Below, piece after piece: positions 1 through 10,181 of a DNA stretch of 64,000 nucleotides. The stretch's first letter is position 1; every line of letters begins with the position of its first letter. The stretch covers positions 62,001 to 126,000 of the forward strand of contig QRFJ01000493.1 in assembly GCA_006176705.1 (NCBI GenBank). Reading direction: 5' to 3'. Origin of the DNA: Cocos nucifera. Its lineage: Eukaryota > Streptophyta > Magnoliopsida > Arecales > Arecaceae. Below the pieces are notes generated by a model. That model did not search any database. It had not been told where the DNA came from and was given only the letters and a program-made list of their open reading frames with translations. Position numbers and translations under genes: made by a program.

Positions 1-515
1 TCATATGTATATGAACCATCCATGTTAAGCATATCTTATAAAAATACAAGTATAATTACTTAAGGATCTTAAGAATGAGTGTAGTTTTGGATCATTCAAA
101 TATATGTGGTTTGAATTTTATGATTATTACCGTACAAATGATAAAAGTAGTAGCAAAAATCATTTATCTAAAAAATCATCTTATAATCGAATGTTGTTTG
201 GCCTTTTGATCACTAGTTTTTTATTTAACTATCAAAATCACCCCATACTAAATTAACCATGATAATGATGTCCGATTGAGATAAAATTTTGATAGTATGC
301 TATAAATATCATCGAAATCATTGTTGAAAATTTTTGGATTCATAAGTAATCTCTATCTATCAGATCATCATATGGTTATTCATGATTATTAAAATCAAAT
401 TTTATTGATCGACATAAGTAGGGCTACCTGATTGAGACAGACTTTTGTAATGATATTCTAATAATAATTATTTAAATAATGAATGATGAAGATAGATTTT
501 AAATTTTAAAAATTA
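1..515. repeat. Right half of a palindromic core shared with the element at 21067
   Basis: Positions ~111-510 align by eye with 22591-23010 in the same orientation, for example GTTTGAATTTTATGAT at 111 and at 22591. Positions 1-110 match the loop of the other copy (22480-22590) in reverse complement. The left arm of this palindrome would lie before the window starts. Identity is high enough to follow without a break, with many single-base changes. Confidence 0.65.
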
Positions 516-539
516 TATCAATAAATTATTCATAAAAAA

Positions 540-900
540 ATAATTAAAAAAATATTTACCGACATAAAATTTGTGTAGGTAATAATCCTATTTGCCTACG
601 TCTTTGTCTTGCATAGGTAATAAGCCTCATTGCCTACACTAACCTAGCATCGACAAATGGTTTTACTTTTTATTATTTTTTATTTTTGTAAAATATTTTT
701 TGATGCAAAATTTGCATAGCCAATAAGGCTTATTGCCTACGTAAATTTTACATCAAAATTTTTTTTTATTTATTTTTTTATTTTGATAAAAAATTTTTGA
801 TGTTAAATAAGCATAGGTAATGAGGTTAATTACCTATGTTTTAATTTTACATAGGCAATTACCTTATTGCCTATATAAATTTAGCATCAGCAAATATTTT
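540..900. repeat. Subterminal-type repeats with GCATAGGTAAT motifs
   Basis: Short AT-rich units alternate GCATAGGTAATAAGC-like motifs with their complements and with T-rich or A-rich spacers. They match the motif vocabulary of the larger array at 2140-3480. The alternation of a motif with its inverse predicts stem-loops, which is usual for CACTA subterminal regions. Confidence 0.6.
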
Positions 901-919
901 ATCAAAATAAAAAAATTAA

Positions 920-1310
920 TAAAAAAGGCAAGGCGGTGTGGATCAGGGGTGAGGCCGAGTAGAGCAGGACCAGCACAGCAGCGGGGATCAGCAGCGATGA
1001 CCTGGTAAAGCAGAGCAAAGTAGGGGTGGCCGGCATGCGGTGTGGAGGTGGAGCAGAGTAGAGGAGTCGGCGGTGGGGGGGGATGGTGGTAGCATAGCAA
1101 CGACAGTGGTGGCAGTGGGGGGGATGGTGGTGAGAGAGGGAGTGAGAGAGCCGAGGGAGAGAGGGAAAGCGATTGGCGGCATATGGGTTTGGTGGGGAAA
1201 GGAGGAAGAAATGGGAGAAAAAATAGAGATGGATTCGGTGGAAGTGAGTTCAACGAGAGATAAAAATGGAGGGAAAGGGTTTCGACGATGCTGATATAGC
1301 ATTACTATTT
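920..1310. other. G-rich block inside the CACTA-like element
   Basis: A sharp switch from AT-rich repeats to G-rich sequence with GGTGG and GAGAGG runs. Open frames exist on both strands (for example 1040-1294 plus, 864-1253 minus), but their translations are low-complexity (Gly/Val/Glu or Ser/Pro) with no recognisable domain. I take the open frames as a composition effect. It may be a captured host fragment. A C-rich block lies in a similar position in the second CACTA-like element (23530-23676). Confidence 0.45.
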
Positions 1311-1319
1311 CTTTTTTAC

Positions 1320-1680
1320 AAAGTATTTACCGATGTAAATTTTTTATAAGTAAAGAGGAAAATTACCTGCGCAAATGTAAGCATCGATAAATGATCTCTT
1401 TACCTACGCAATATTTGCATAGATAAATGGTTTTATTTTTTATTTTTTTGTAAACTATTTACTGATGCTAAATTTGCATAGGTAAATGATCTCTTTACCT
1501 ATGCAAATTTAGCATCGACAAATATTAAACTATTTATCGATGTTAACATGCATAGATAAGTAGGATATTTACCTAGGCAAGAATAGAGCGTTGAGAATTC
1601 AACTCTTTACCTATGCAAATATTACGTCGATAAATGATTTTATTTTTTATTTTTTATTTTTATAAAATATTTATTTTCTC
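1320..1680. repeat. Subterminal-type repeats, second block
   Basis: Repeats of TTACCTATGCAAAT and its complement, spaced by T-rich runs, resume immediately after the G-rich block and mirror those at 540-900. Together the two blocks flank the G-rich segment as inverted arms. Confidence 0.5.
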
Positions 1681-1839
1681 CAATCCAATACAGTAGTTAG
1701 GATACAAAGACTATCTCAAGCAAGCTGAGCGGGGGAGAGGTGGCATGTGGTATAGAGCTAGGTAGAGCAAAGTAGAGAAAGAGCAAAGGCGATGGTGGTA
1801 GCGGGGATACAAAGATTATCTCGAGTGGACTAAATTTTT

Positions 1840-2110
1840 TTTAATTTTTTTTAATATAATATAATTTTAAAATTTAAAGTTTATCTTCATTGTTCATTAT
1901 CTAAATAATTATCATTAGAGTATCGTCATAAAAGATCTTCTCGATACGGTAGTCCTAACATGTCGATCAATAATATTCGACTTGGTAGAGCTACCGGATT
2001 GAGGCGATCTTTTATGAAGATACTCTAACGATAATTATTTAGATAATAAATGGTGTAGATTGACTTTAAATTCTATAGTTATATCCATAAATTAATTAGA
2101 TAATGATAAA
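1840..2110. repeat. Small inverted repeat: core palindrome with its centre missing
   Basis: The left arm (~1850-1945) contains TTATCTAAATAATTATCATT and a following CATAAAAGATC. The right arm (~2010-2095) carries their complements (GATCTTTTATGAAG, AACGATAATTATTTAGATAA). Both arms match the outermost parts of the large palindrome at 22040-23010, so this looks like that core with most of the interior deleted. The apex, ~1960-1990, contains ATGTCGATCAATAATATT, also present near 22182. Confidence 0.6.
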
Positions 2111-2139
2111 TTATTTATAAAAAATAAAAAAATTAATAA

Positions 2140-3480
2140 AAAAATTTGCCAATGCTAAATTAGCATAGGCAATGAGGTTAATTATCTACACAAGATGGAA
2201 GCATAGGCAATTAGGCTTATTGCCTATGCTAATTTAGCATCGATAAATTATTTATAAAAATAAAAAAATTAATAAAAAATATTTGTCGATGCTAATTTAG
2301 CATAGGTAATAAGCCTAATTACTTATGCAAGACTTAAGCATAGGTAATTAGTCTTATTGCCTATGCTAATGTAACATCAATAAATTATTTATAAAAATTA
2401 AAAAATTAAAAAAATATTTATCAATGCTAATTTAATATAGAAAATAATTCTAATTACCTATGCAAGGCATAAGCATAGGCAGTTAGTCTTATTACCTATG
2501 CTAATTTAGCATCGATAAATTATTTACAAAAGTAAAAGATTTAATATATTTGCTAACGCTAAATTAGTGTAGGCAACGAGGTTAATTACCTACACAAGAT
2601 AGAAGCATAGGCAATTAGACTTATTATCTATGCTAATTTAGCATCGATAAATTATTTATAAAAATAAAAAATTAATAAAATTTTTTTTATGCTAATTTAG
2701 CATAAGCAATAAGCCTAATTATCTACGCAATATGTAAGCATAGAAAATTAGTCTTATTGCCTATCATAATTTAGCATTGATAAATTATTTATAAAAATAA
2801 ATAAATTAATAAAAAAAATTTATCAATGCTAATTTAGCGTAGAAAATAAGACTAATTATCTATACAAGATATAAGCATAGGTAATTAGTCTTATTGTCTA
2901 CGCTAATTTAGCATCAATAAATTATTTATAAAAATAACAAATTAATAAAAAAATATTTACTGATGATAATTTAGTATCGGCAATAAGCCTAATTACCTAT
3001 GAAAGATATAAATGTAGAAAATTAAACTTATCGTCTATGCTAATTTAGCATTGATAAATTATTTATAAAAATAATAAAATATATTTACTAATACTAATTT
3101 AGTGTAGGTAATAAGCCTAATTACCTATGCTATATGTAAGCATAGAAAATTAGTCTTATTGCCTACGCTAATTTGGCATCGATCAATTATTTATATAAAT
3201 AAAAAAATTAATAAAAAAAATATTTATCGATGATAATTTAATATCAAAAATAAGACTAATTACCTATGCAAGGTATAAGTGTAGGCAATTAGTTTTATTG
3301 CCTATGCTAATTTAGCATCGATAAATTATTATAAAAATAAAAAAATTAATGAAAAAAAATTGCTAATGCTAATTTAGCATAGACAATAAGCCTAATTATC
3401 TATATAAGATGTAAGCGTAGGCAATTAGTGTTATTGCCTATGCAAATTTAGTATCGATAAATATTTATTAAAAATAAAAA
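2140..3480. repeat. Tandem array of ~10 hairpin-forming units, period ~135 bp
   Basis: The landmark CTATGCTAATTTAGCATCGA recurs near 2220, 2358, 2492, 2628, 2759, 2897, 3032, 3162, 3299 and 3435, an average step of 135 bp. Each unit contains the self-complementary GCTAATTTAGC and a pair of inverted motifs (GCATAGGCAATTAGGC and its complement), separated by an A-rich spacer. This is the subterminal region next to the CACTA terminus at 3690 and could serve as a multiple binding platform for a transposase, by analogy with En/Spm. Confidence 0.75.
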
Positions 3481-3675
3481 ATTAAGACTACCTATTATCG
3501 ATGCTTTGGTTTAAATACCGATACTATCATTACGTCGCTAATTATATTTTGCCATGCTTTATCTATAGCGTAGCTAATTATACTAATTTTGTCGATATTT
3601 AACTTTTTGTGTAGCTAATTATGCTCTTTGCCTATACAAAATTTTACATAGCTAAATTTTGTATTGACAAAACCC

Positions 3676-3690
3676 CTATTTCTTGTAGTG
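3676..3690. repeat. CACTA-type terminal inverted repeat (right end)
   Basis: TATTTCTTGTAGTG reads as CACTACAAGAAATA on the minus strand, the usual terminus of plant CACTA elements. The other terminus and the 3-bp target duplication cannot be checked because the left end is outside the window. Confidence 0.65.
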
Positions 3691-3699
3691 GTATGACCA

Positions 3700-4380
3700 T
3701 TGGGATAAGCATAGTTTCATATTTCTTTATATGGATATGCATGAATTCTAAGAAGAATAATGCCAATTATAGGACTTAGGTGAAAATAGAGACAAAGGCA
3801 CCCAAAGCTACCTGATTTGCTTCTACTTCATTTAGTTGTGAAATAAATTTTTAAGGGATTTGTCAAGGTTAATTTTGATGGCAATGTTAGGGATGGCTGG
3901 GATGGTGCTGGTTTTATCATCTAGGGTTCGGACGCTAGGCTGCTGGTGGCGGTGGGCTCATATCTATTTGAGTTGTCCATCCCAAGAGCTGAGCTCTGAG
4001 CCATCTAGATGGACATTATTTATGCTAGATAGAAGCTGTGGACGAAGATGATTTGTATAGAGGATGATTCGGTGATCATTATCAGCTGGATCTTACAATA
4101 CGAGATAGCTAGGGGCCTATCTACTTCTTTGTGACATCTGGACATTCCTTTGTGGATCTGCTGTAGTGTTCGTTAGGTATGTTTTTTGAGAGGTGAATAG
4201 TATGGTAGATTGATTCACTTTTTATATTGTTAAGCATACTAAAGACTGAACTTGACAATAGGATAAGACGTACCCACGAATCCTGCAGGATCTTTTGTTT
4301 TTGACTTTATATATTGTACTCATATCAGAGCTGACTGATCAGTCGTGTAAGCACATGCTTGTACCCAAAAAAAAAGAAAC
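3700..4380 (+). pseudogene. LINE 3' fragment with a broken RNase H domain
   Basis: Reading from about 3862 gives a plant LINE-type RNase H (RVT_3-like) domain. It opens with VKVNFDG, the first catalytic Asp region, followed by GAGFII, then RAEL and EDDSVIIISW. These match the order of conserved blocks in that family. At least five in-frame stop codons break it. After the domain come ~200 bases of untranslated sequence, then ACCCAAAAAAAAAGAAAC near 4365-4380, which looks like a LINE A-tail. The reverse transcriptase and endonuclease are absent, so this is a 5'-truncated insertion. It starts just past the CACTA terminus. Confidence 0.6.
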
Positions 4381-5858
4381 AAGGGATAAGAAAGTTATCC
4401 AGGTATCGTCAATGGGGTAAGACTAATGTGGGATAGGCTTTTTGGTACTTGATTAGAAGGATAAGTGGAGAGAGTAAGTATAAAACATAAAATATATTTT
4501 ATATAATTTTGTAATGATTTAGATTATATTATAAAGATAAGATTGTTCGCCTATTTTTATACATGTCAAATGTGGATAGACAAAAAGAATGGTTGAAGGG
4601 GTTAGCTTTCTCTATTTAATGATATAAATCCATATATCAAAATAGTAGAATAGAATTATACTTCTAACTTTCCATTTATCCCCACAGATGATATATTGTG
4701 GCAAATCGTTAAAAGCAAAAGCAACTACATAATTTGAAGAGGCATGCACGGTTTCTTTTCCCTATTTTATAACCACGATGCAACCCTTGGTGAAAAAGTG
4801 GGGAATTAATTTGCAAGTTCATGTACTGGAACGAACACAAGTACTTTAATGAATAGAGGTTATGGAGGCAGATGTCTAGCAGCCGGAGATACATTTTATT
4901 CCACTATTAAAGAAAAATAAAATTTTTAATAAAAATAAAGCCATCCTTATTAGAGTTTCATGATCGAATTGGTATAATAATTCTTCTAAATATTTTTTCA
5001 GAAAATGAAACTTCTCATTGTCAATATTCATTTCAACCCAACATTCTATTTTAGTTTATATTCTTATTTAATTTTTTTTTATATTTAATAAGTCAATACA
5101 TATTCATATTTGACTGACACTTTTATTTGATCTTTCTTCTTATTTAGTAATTTTATATTTAATTTTTTTATTTAATATATAATTAAGATATTATTTTCTC
5201 TTTACTTAGCATGTAATCGAGATATTTCTTCTTCTTGTAATTATTATAATAGTTGATCTTGTAATATACTTCTATTAGAGATTAATAAAATATAAGAATC
5301 AAAAATAATTTTTAATAAAAAAATTATCTTTTCATTCATGAAAACTCTCGATCGATTTGTTAAACAAAATCATTAATATGGCCCGGATCAGAAAAGGGAA
5401 TAGTTTGGTGCAGTGATCTCATTGGGGCCTGCGTGCTGTGTCGGAAGAAGTTGCTGGCGTCTAATTACAGAGTTCCCAAGAGATCTAGCAAGGGCCGCAG
5501 ATCATAGAGTAAAGAAGTAGGCCATCGCGAAAGAGTCCAAATTTGTGGGTCATTTCCGTAAGCACGCTTACTACAGACATCCCACGAGGGAAGCCAGAGC
5601 ACTTGTATAATTGTTCATGGGCTGGGATGGAGTTTCTGGGTCCATCCAGTCCCGCGTACTCCGATCTGTCGCCGCCCTAATACAAACAAGACGAGCCCTG
5701 GCAGGTCAACTCATGGCTGCAAACTACAATGTACGTGCAATGTTGACCTCAAAATTCAACCATATACTTTCGCACAACAACAGCAGTAGATATACAGATG
5801 GATAGACAAGACCAAACGAAATATATTTGTTTACATATAGTTATACATCTGTAATCTC
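4381..5858. other. Intergenic DNA downstream of FAMA, nothing recognised
   Basis: 4381-5360 is AT-rich without a convincing gene; the short open frames (such as 4709-4894 minus) have no recognisable content. 5360-5800 has higher GC and few stops but no family I recognise; the frame at 5611-5805 is short and unsupported. The high-GC part may be single-copy sequence belonging to the FAMA 3' flank. Confidence 0.5.
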
Positions 5859-5864
5859 TTTATT
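5859..5864 (-). terminator. Poly(A) signal of FAMA
   Basis: TTTATT on the plus strand is AATAAA on the minus strand, about 112 bases after the stop codon of the bHLH gene. The position is normal for a plant 3' UTR. Confidence 0.5.
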
Positions 5865-5975
5865 GAATATATATCATGGTTCACCAATGCCGGACTTTGT
5901 GGTGAAACGATGCTCAGGATGAAAAGAGGCTTTTACAGTTTTACTTGATGCCAGTATTTCTCCCCGCAGATTGAA

Positions 5976-7928
5976 TCATAACGTGTTTGCGTCGATGAAG
6001 CCGAGTATCTGCTGGACTGAGTTCGCAATGTCTTCTGCCGTGCATCTCGTTTCACCAGCAATCTGCCAAGAAAAGATGGATTTTGTCCATTAATCCAGAA
6101 AGGAGAAAAAATAGTAAGTTGTATCTGAGTTTGTTTTTGTAGTGAAGGGAACCGCAGAGGATCCGCTGGATATATATGAATGCGTTAAAATCATGATACC
6201 AGCACCTTGACGTTGAAAGAGTAGAGAACAGTTTGCTCTATGGTGGTGATGTTGGTATGCAGTATGTTAAACTGCAAGTCTTCGAGTGCTGCGATGGTCT
6301 TGAGGAGTTGACCAGGCCGCCTCTGAGACAGGATCTTGATCATTGCATCGAAACCGAGCACCCTGACCTCGATGTCAGCGAGGCAGGATTTGTTCTCTGC
6401 CATCTCCTCCCGGAGGCCACCGCTGGGGTCGAGATCGAGGAGCTTCATGTGATCGCCGTTGGGAAACGGGAGGGAGGGGTAGAAGGGCTGCTGGTGGAAC
6501 TGCTGGAGGGGCAGTGGAGGACCTTCCATCATTGTTTTAGATGCTTCGTTGCCCCCAAAAAGTCTCCGTCTCTTTTGTGATTCTAAGCACTGGAGTAGCT
6601 GCTCGAGTTCTCTAACAAACTCTATGGCACCGCCGATAATGGATGCCTGGTCTCCCTGCAAAGGTTCAAGAAATTGAAACCCAATCTTCTTTATCTGCTA
6701 TTTATTCCTTCTCCTGCTGATATGTTATATAAGTCTATATATCAACGTATCAGAACCATGACAAATAGTTTTCTCTAAAGATTAAGGTGATCTTGTCAGA
6801 TCTAACAATATCAATAGCACTTACCTGCCTAAAGAAACTTTGAAGAATCGATCTTATGAGTTCTTGAAACTTCATTAGAATTAACATAGATAAATATCTT
6901 ACCATAAATCTCTTAGAAATAAAGTAAAACAAAGAAGTTTTGAGTGACGAAATTAAATGCTATGTGATTTCAAGAAATCTTTTTGTTCTAATAATTATCG
7001 ATAATTATAGAAGATCCAGTTCAAACATATCAACGAAGTTGAAAAACCTAGGAAAAACTAAAGGAGGTAACTAACACGATTGTAACTTGAGGAGAAAGGA
7101 GAGAGCCAAGTTATTGATGGACAGAAGATCTAGTGGATGATGTTTACATACCCTCTGGACGTAAGATCCCGGCATAAGAGATCTCAACACTCTGAGATGC
7201 TCGTTCATTTGCCGCCTTCTGTTGCGCTCTACTGCAATGTGAGTCATCCTTTGGCTCTCCACCTCCTCGCTTGTCTTCATTGACCTTGGCCTTTTCCTTC
7301 GATTCTTCGTCTCTAAAGCACCTGCCTTCTCAATCCCACCGACTGAACGTAGCTGTTGCACCGACGAGACATTCTCGGAGAACCGACCCTCTTCTTCTCT
7401 TTCCTCCGGTCTTTCCTCTTCCATGGTCATTCCCTTGCTCTCCAAGGTCGTCCCACCAAACCTATCCTCCCCACCGGCCACTGGTGGTTGTGGTGGTGGT
7501 GGTGGAGGAGGTGGTGACGTCAAGGGGTCCTCCGGCAACTTGTCGCCCAAGAGCTGGAATTTGAGGAAGTAGTTCTCGTCCTCCGAGATCTTCGACTGGT
7601 TCAGTGCGAGCTTGGGTCCAAAGTCAGCGAACTGCATCACGTCGGCGAAGCTCAGCTTGTCGAAGGAGATCTGAGTCTGGGGTGCGGGGTTGCTCAGCAT
7701 GTAGTCCACCATCTCGATGCCGTTCTCCGAGTTCTCCTGCTGCCTGCTATGCTGGAGTTGGTGGTCCAAAGGGTAGTCGAGGTGTGCGAAACTGGCCGGA
7801 TGATTCGCCTGAAATAGGCAGGGGAAGCCCGGTAAAACAACATGAATACTTGACCCCAAGTAGCTAAACAAGTAAAAAGAATAGATGAAAACTTGGTAGA
7901 TATGGTAGCCTTATACCTCTTTGTCCAT
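5976..7928 (-). CDS. FAMA: FAMA-type bHLH transcription factor (four coding exons)
   Basis: FAMA is a nuclear bHLH factor (subgroup Ia, with SPEECHLESS and MUTE as relatives) that drives the last division and identity of stomatal guard cells. Exons, on the minus strand: 7928-7917 (MDKE), 7808-7152, 6655-6206, 6062-5976. All three introns (108, 496, 143 bp) are GT-AG and in phase 0. The product is 401 residues; Arabidopsis FAMA is of similar length. Seen in the protein: KLSFADVMQFADFG at 55-68, a run of eight prolines at 103-110, an acidic stretch near 133-144, and the basic region with H194, E198 and R202 (the E-box-reading H-E-R set). Helix 2 carries LQCLE at 244-248, an LxCxE motif used in this family to bind RBR. 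An ACT-like C-terminal domain runs from ~314 to the end. The 3' end was placed by homology: the donor at 6205 (AAG|GTGCTG) joins NVK to IAGETRC. The first coding exon is only 12 bases. No frameshift or stop interrupts it, so it looks functional. Confidence 0.93.
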
Positions 7929-8346
7929 TATTGGTGGGGAGAGCCGCTGACTTTACTCTGCAGCAAGGGCTGACCCGGTGCAAAGGGACAAAGTTAGGCA
8001 CTACAAGATTAGATGATCTCAGAAAGATTTAACGGATTTACTAAGGGGTACTGTCACCTTGAGAACCAGCAGAAGATTGAGAAAGATGATAGGAGTTGGG
8101 CGCTTGGATGCTGCAAGTCAATCGAGTAGCTGTGCGTGGTAGGGCATATCACAGAGAGAGAGAGGGAGACAGACAGAAGGTAGTGCTAAGGAGGGGAAGA
8201 TAGTTGTATTTTTTTTTTCCCCTTTCTTCTTAATTTTTAGGTTCATTTATGTGGTCTGGGGTTTGATTTGTATAAGTTCCTGGGGAGCCTGTGCGTATTA
8301 ATTGAAGCAAAGATGAATACCACCTCTTCCGCCTCCGTATATTTAT
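7929..8346 (-). promoter_or_regulatory. FAMA leader and core promoter
   Basis: A TATA-like ATAAATATA (minus strand) lies at 8346-8338, about 410 bases before the ATG. The inferred leader contains a CT-rich stretch (GA-rich on plus, 8153-8172), common in plant 5' UTRs. A possible leader intron could end at a TTGCTGCAG acceptor (AG at 7959-7958), but its donor was not identified with confidence. Transcription start is inferred near 8305. Confidence 0.4.
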
Positions 8347-8691
8347 GCTTTTCACATGCAGCAACGCTCTTTTCCTCACCTTTTTCACCGCTTCCCTATC
8401 TGTTGGTTGTGAATGAGATTTCATTGATTGAATTCTGACCAAATCTCCAATTTGCGAACAGATATGTATTTTTCTTTTGAGGTTAAATGGAACTTGCAAT
8501 ACCCACTGGGAACTGCAACCAACAATTTGCCCTTTTCCTGGCATGGATCGCCAACACCTGTTCCTTGAATTTGAAAGAATATACATGTGGGTGATCAGAG
8601 CTGACGTGAAGGCGATTAGCTACGAGAGGAGGATAACACGACTTCGGATCCTTTGGGTGCATATTTTGTACCACAGAGGAAGCATACTTGG

Positions 8692-8737
8692 ATGGGCGAC
8701 ACGCCATCCATCTCCGGGATGGATGGCCGTCGCCCAT
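8692..8737. repeat. 46-bp near-perfect hairpin upstream of FAMA
   Basis: ATGGGCGAC followed by GCCATCCAT pairs with ATGGATGGC and GTCGCCCAT, with a few unpaired bases and a short loop. A related GCCATCCATTTCC occurs near 8803. It may be a small transposon-derived palindrome. No gene is visible in 8347-8990. Confidence 0.5.
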
Positions 8738-8989
8738 TTCTTAATTGTGCCAAATAAGGTGACGTGCAATATAAGGTAGGAGTTGAGGATGAGCCACAGC
8801 CATCCATTTCCACTATAGGAGACATAACACCGGATCCAAGTATGAATTGTCCTCTTACATGCAAAACATGCACCATAAAGCATCTTAACTAAAGAGAATA
8901 CCACCATCGCTAGCCCATGGCATGCAAGTTGCTCACTCTAGGTAGACCCGACAAGTACTACCAATATTCAACTTTGTTCTCTAGGTATG

Positions 8990-9912
8990 TATGTTGTCTG
9001 ATCGTTCTTGATCTTGATCAATTTTTATTTCAGTTATGATTCAATTCAGATTCAACACCCACTATAACAAACCTCCCTTACAACTCGGGTCTGACGCCCA
9101 CTGATAACTTGACATGTGGGATTTAGGAAGACCAATTTCACATAAATTTGAATTCTGGATGGATCGAGATTAAAAAGGATAATTACTGCTTGTTATGATT
9201 CAGGAGATCCAGGTCTGTTATAGCTTTTTCCTTAATTTTGGAGTCCAATTAAGTCTAATAGAACTATGCCTCCTCTATATAAAATGGCCGGGAATCCGGC
9301 ATCATCCTCATATTGGCATATACATATCTATCCTCCATTACTCTTTAGACCTTCTATTCTATCATTCCACCAAAGCTCTATCTGACTTAGACATGGAAGG
9401 CCCCACCCCAACCCCCGGCCCCCACCCCCAAAATTAGCTCCGGCAAACTTCAATCCTATGCTCTCCTCTGTTTTTGTGCAAGTTCAAGCTCTTTCTCGTT
9501 GAGCTGACTTACCAGCTACCATTAGATCTCTATTGGCATCAAGTCGGGATATAGCGGCAATAGCTTGGCGCCATTTGTAGAAATGAAAGATGGTTTAGAG
9601 CCATGAAATCTAGAAGAAACAACAACCAAGATACCATGCACTTACTAGGTTCAATAGGACGCCCATCAGGAGTCTCATAGCTCTCATCACCTCTTGGAAG
9701 CCCCAACCTCGTCACTCCTCTTAGCCTCCTTAAAACCCTCAGCCTACCCCAAAGCTGTCACGTCAGTTCAATTTACTCATCTAGCAGGTGTAGACCTTTA
9801 CAACCATGGTGCAGAACCTATAAAAGAAAGCAACCAATCCACTAACTAGCAAGTTGAACCATCTAGATAACTTATTAAAGAGCAGCAGCCATCTTTCCAG
9901 TGATCCAAGGTT
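8990..9912 (+). mobile_element. Old LTR end with primer-binding site and short gag start
   Basis: CTCTATATAAAATGGCC at ~9273-9289 looks like an LTR TATA box. Near 9568 TTGGCGCCATTTGTAGAAA resembles the TTGGCGCCGTCTGTGGGAA junction that follows many Ty3/gypsy or TRIM LTRs. The following sequence has no long reading frame. LTR boundaries and target duplication were not found, so the limits are approximate. A truncated retroelement is my best reading. Confidence 0.4.
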
Positions 9913-9941
9913 TGATTTTCATGATGCAAAACATTTGAGTG
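9913..9941 (+). mobile_element. SIRE/Maximus-like LTR, 5' fragment split by the Tat element
   Basis: TGATTTTCATGATGCAAA resembles the start of SIRE-type copia LTRs (TTGATTTTGATGATG). If the Tat element is removed, the sequence runs on directly at 18980 with CAAAGGTAGTAATTG, typical of the same LTR type. The match is from memory of the family and remains tentative. Confidence 0.35.
9937..9941. repeat. Target-site duplication GAGTG, left
   Basis: GAGTG here and at 18975-18979 flank the Tat element exactly. This fixes both outer LTR borders. Confidence 0.85.
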
Positions 9942-10181
9942 TATTGAAGATAAACCTCGCTCCTATCGAAGTCCAGCCTGGTGTTTAGCCTAATGCAACT
10001 GAAAATCGTAGAAGAGCTTCGATCGAAAATTCTCTCCTCAGCGACCGAACCCCATCCGATCTCCTCCAGCGGCTGAACTCCTCCAGCTGGATTCCGAACC
10101 CAATTGAACTCTTCAGTGGCTGAGCCTCAGCCGAACTTTTCTAGCGGCCGAACTCTTTCCGGACTCCTCTAGCAGTCGGAC

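Larger units (their letters stand above)
1..3690. mobile_element. CACTA-like DNA transposon, right part (left end outside window)
   Basis: The right boundary ends in TTCTTGTAGTG at 3680-3690, the complement of the CACTACAAGAAA terminus typical of plant CACTA (En/Spm) elements. Inside it are, in order, half of a palindromic core (1-515), subterminal-type repeats (540-900), a G-rich block (920-1310), more repeats (1320-1680), a short G-rich block (1690-1830), a small palindrome (1840-2110) and a ~135-bp repeat array (2140-3480). No transposase reading frame is visible, so this part is non-autonomous or the transposase lies to the left. It could be two elements joined or nested rather than one. 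Confidence 0.6.

Noticed and set aside
864..1302. Overlapping proline/serine-rich or glycine-rich frames around 1 kb
   Set aside because: Composition effect of a G-rich transposon block; open on both strands without any recognisable motif.
2140..3480. CRISPR-like regular repeats
   Set aside because: Units are ~135 bp, degenerate and palindromic without unique spacers, next to a CACTA terminus in plant DNA.
7271..7867. Plus-strand frames opposite FAMA exon 2
   Set aside because: Shadows of the minus-strand coding exon, which has clear homology and splice sites.
8230..8907. Several overlapping frames of 84-118 residues upstream of FAMA
   Set aside because: Open on both strands at once, no recognisable domain, and they overlap the promoter region and hairpin.
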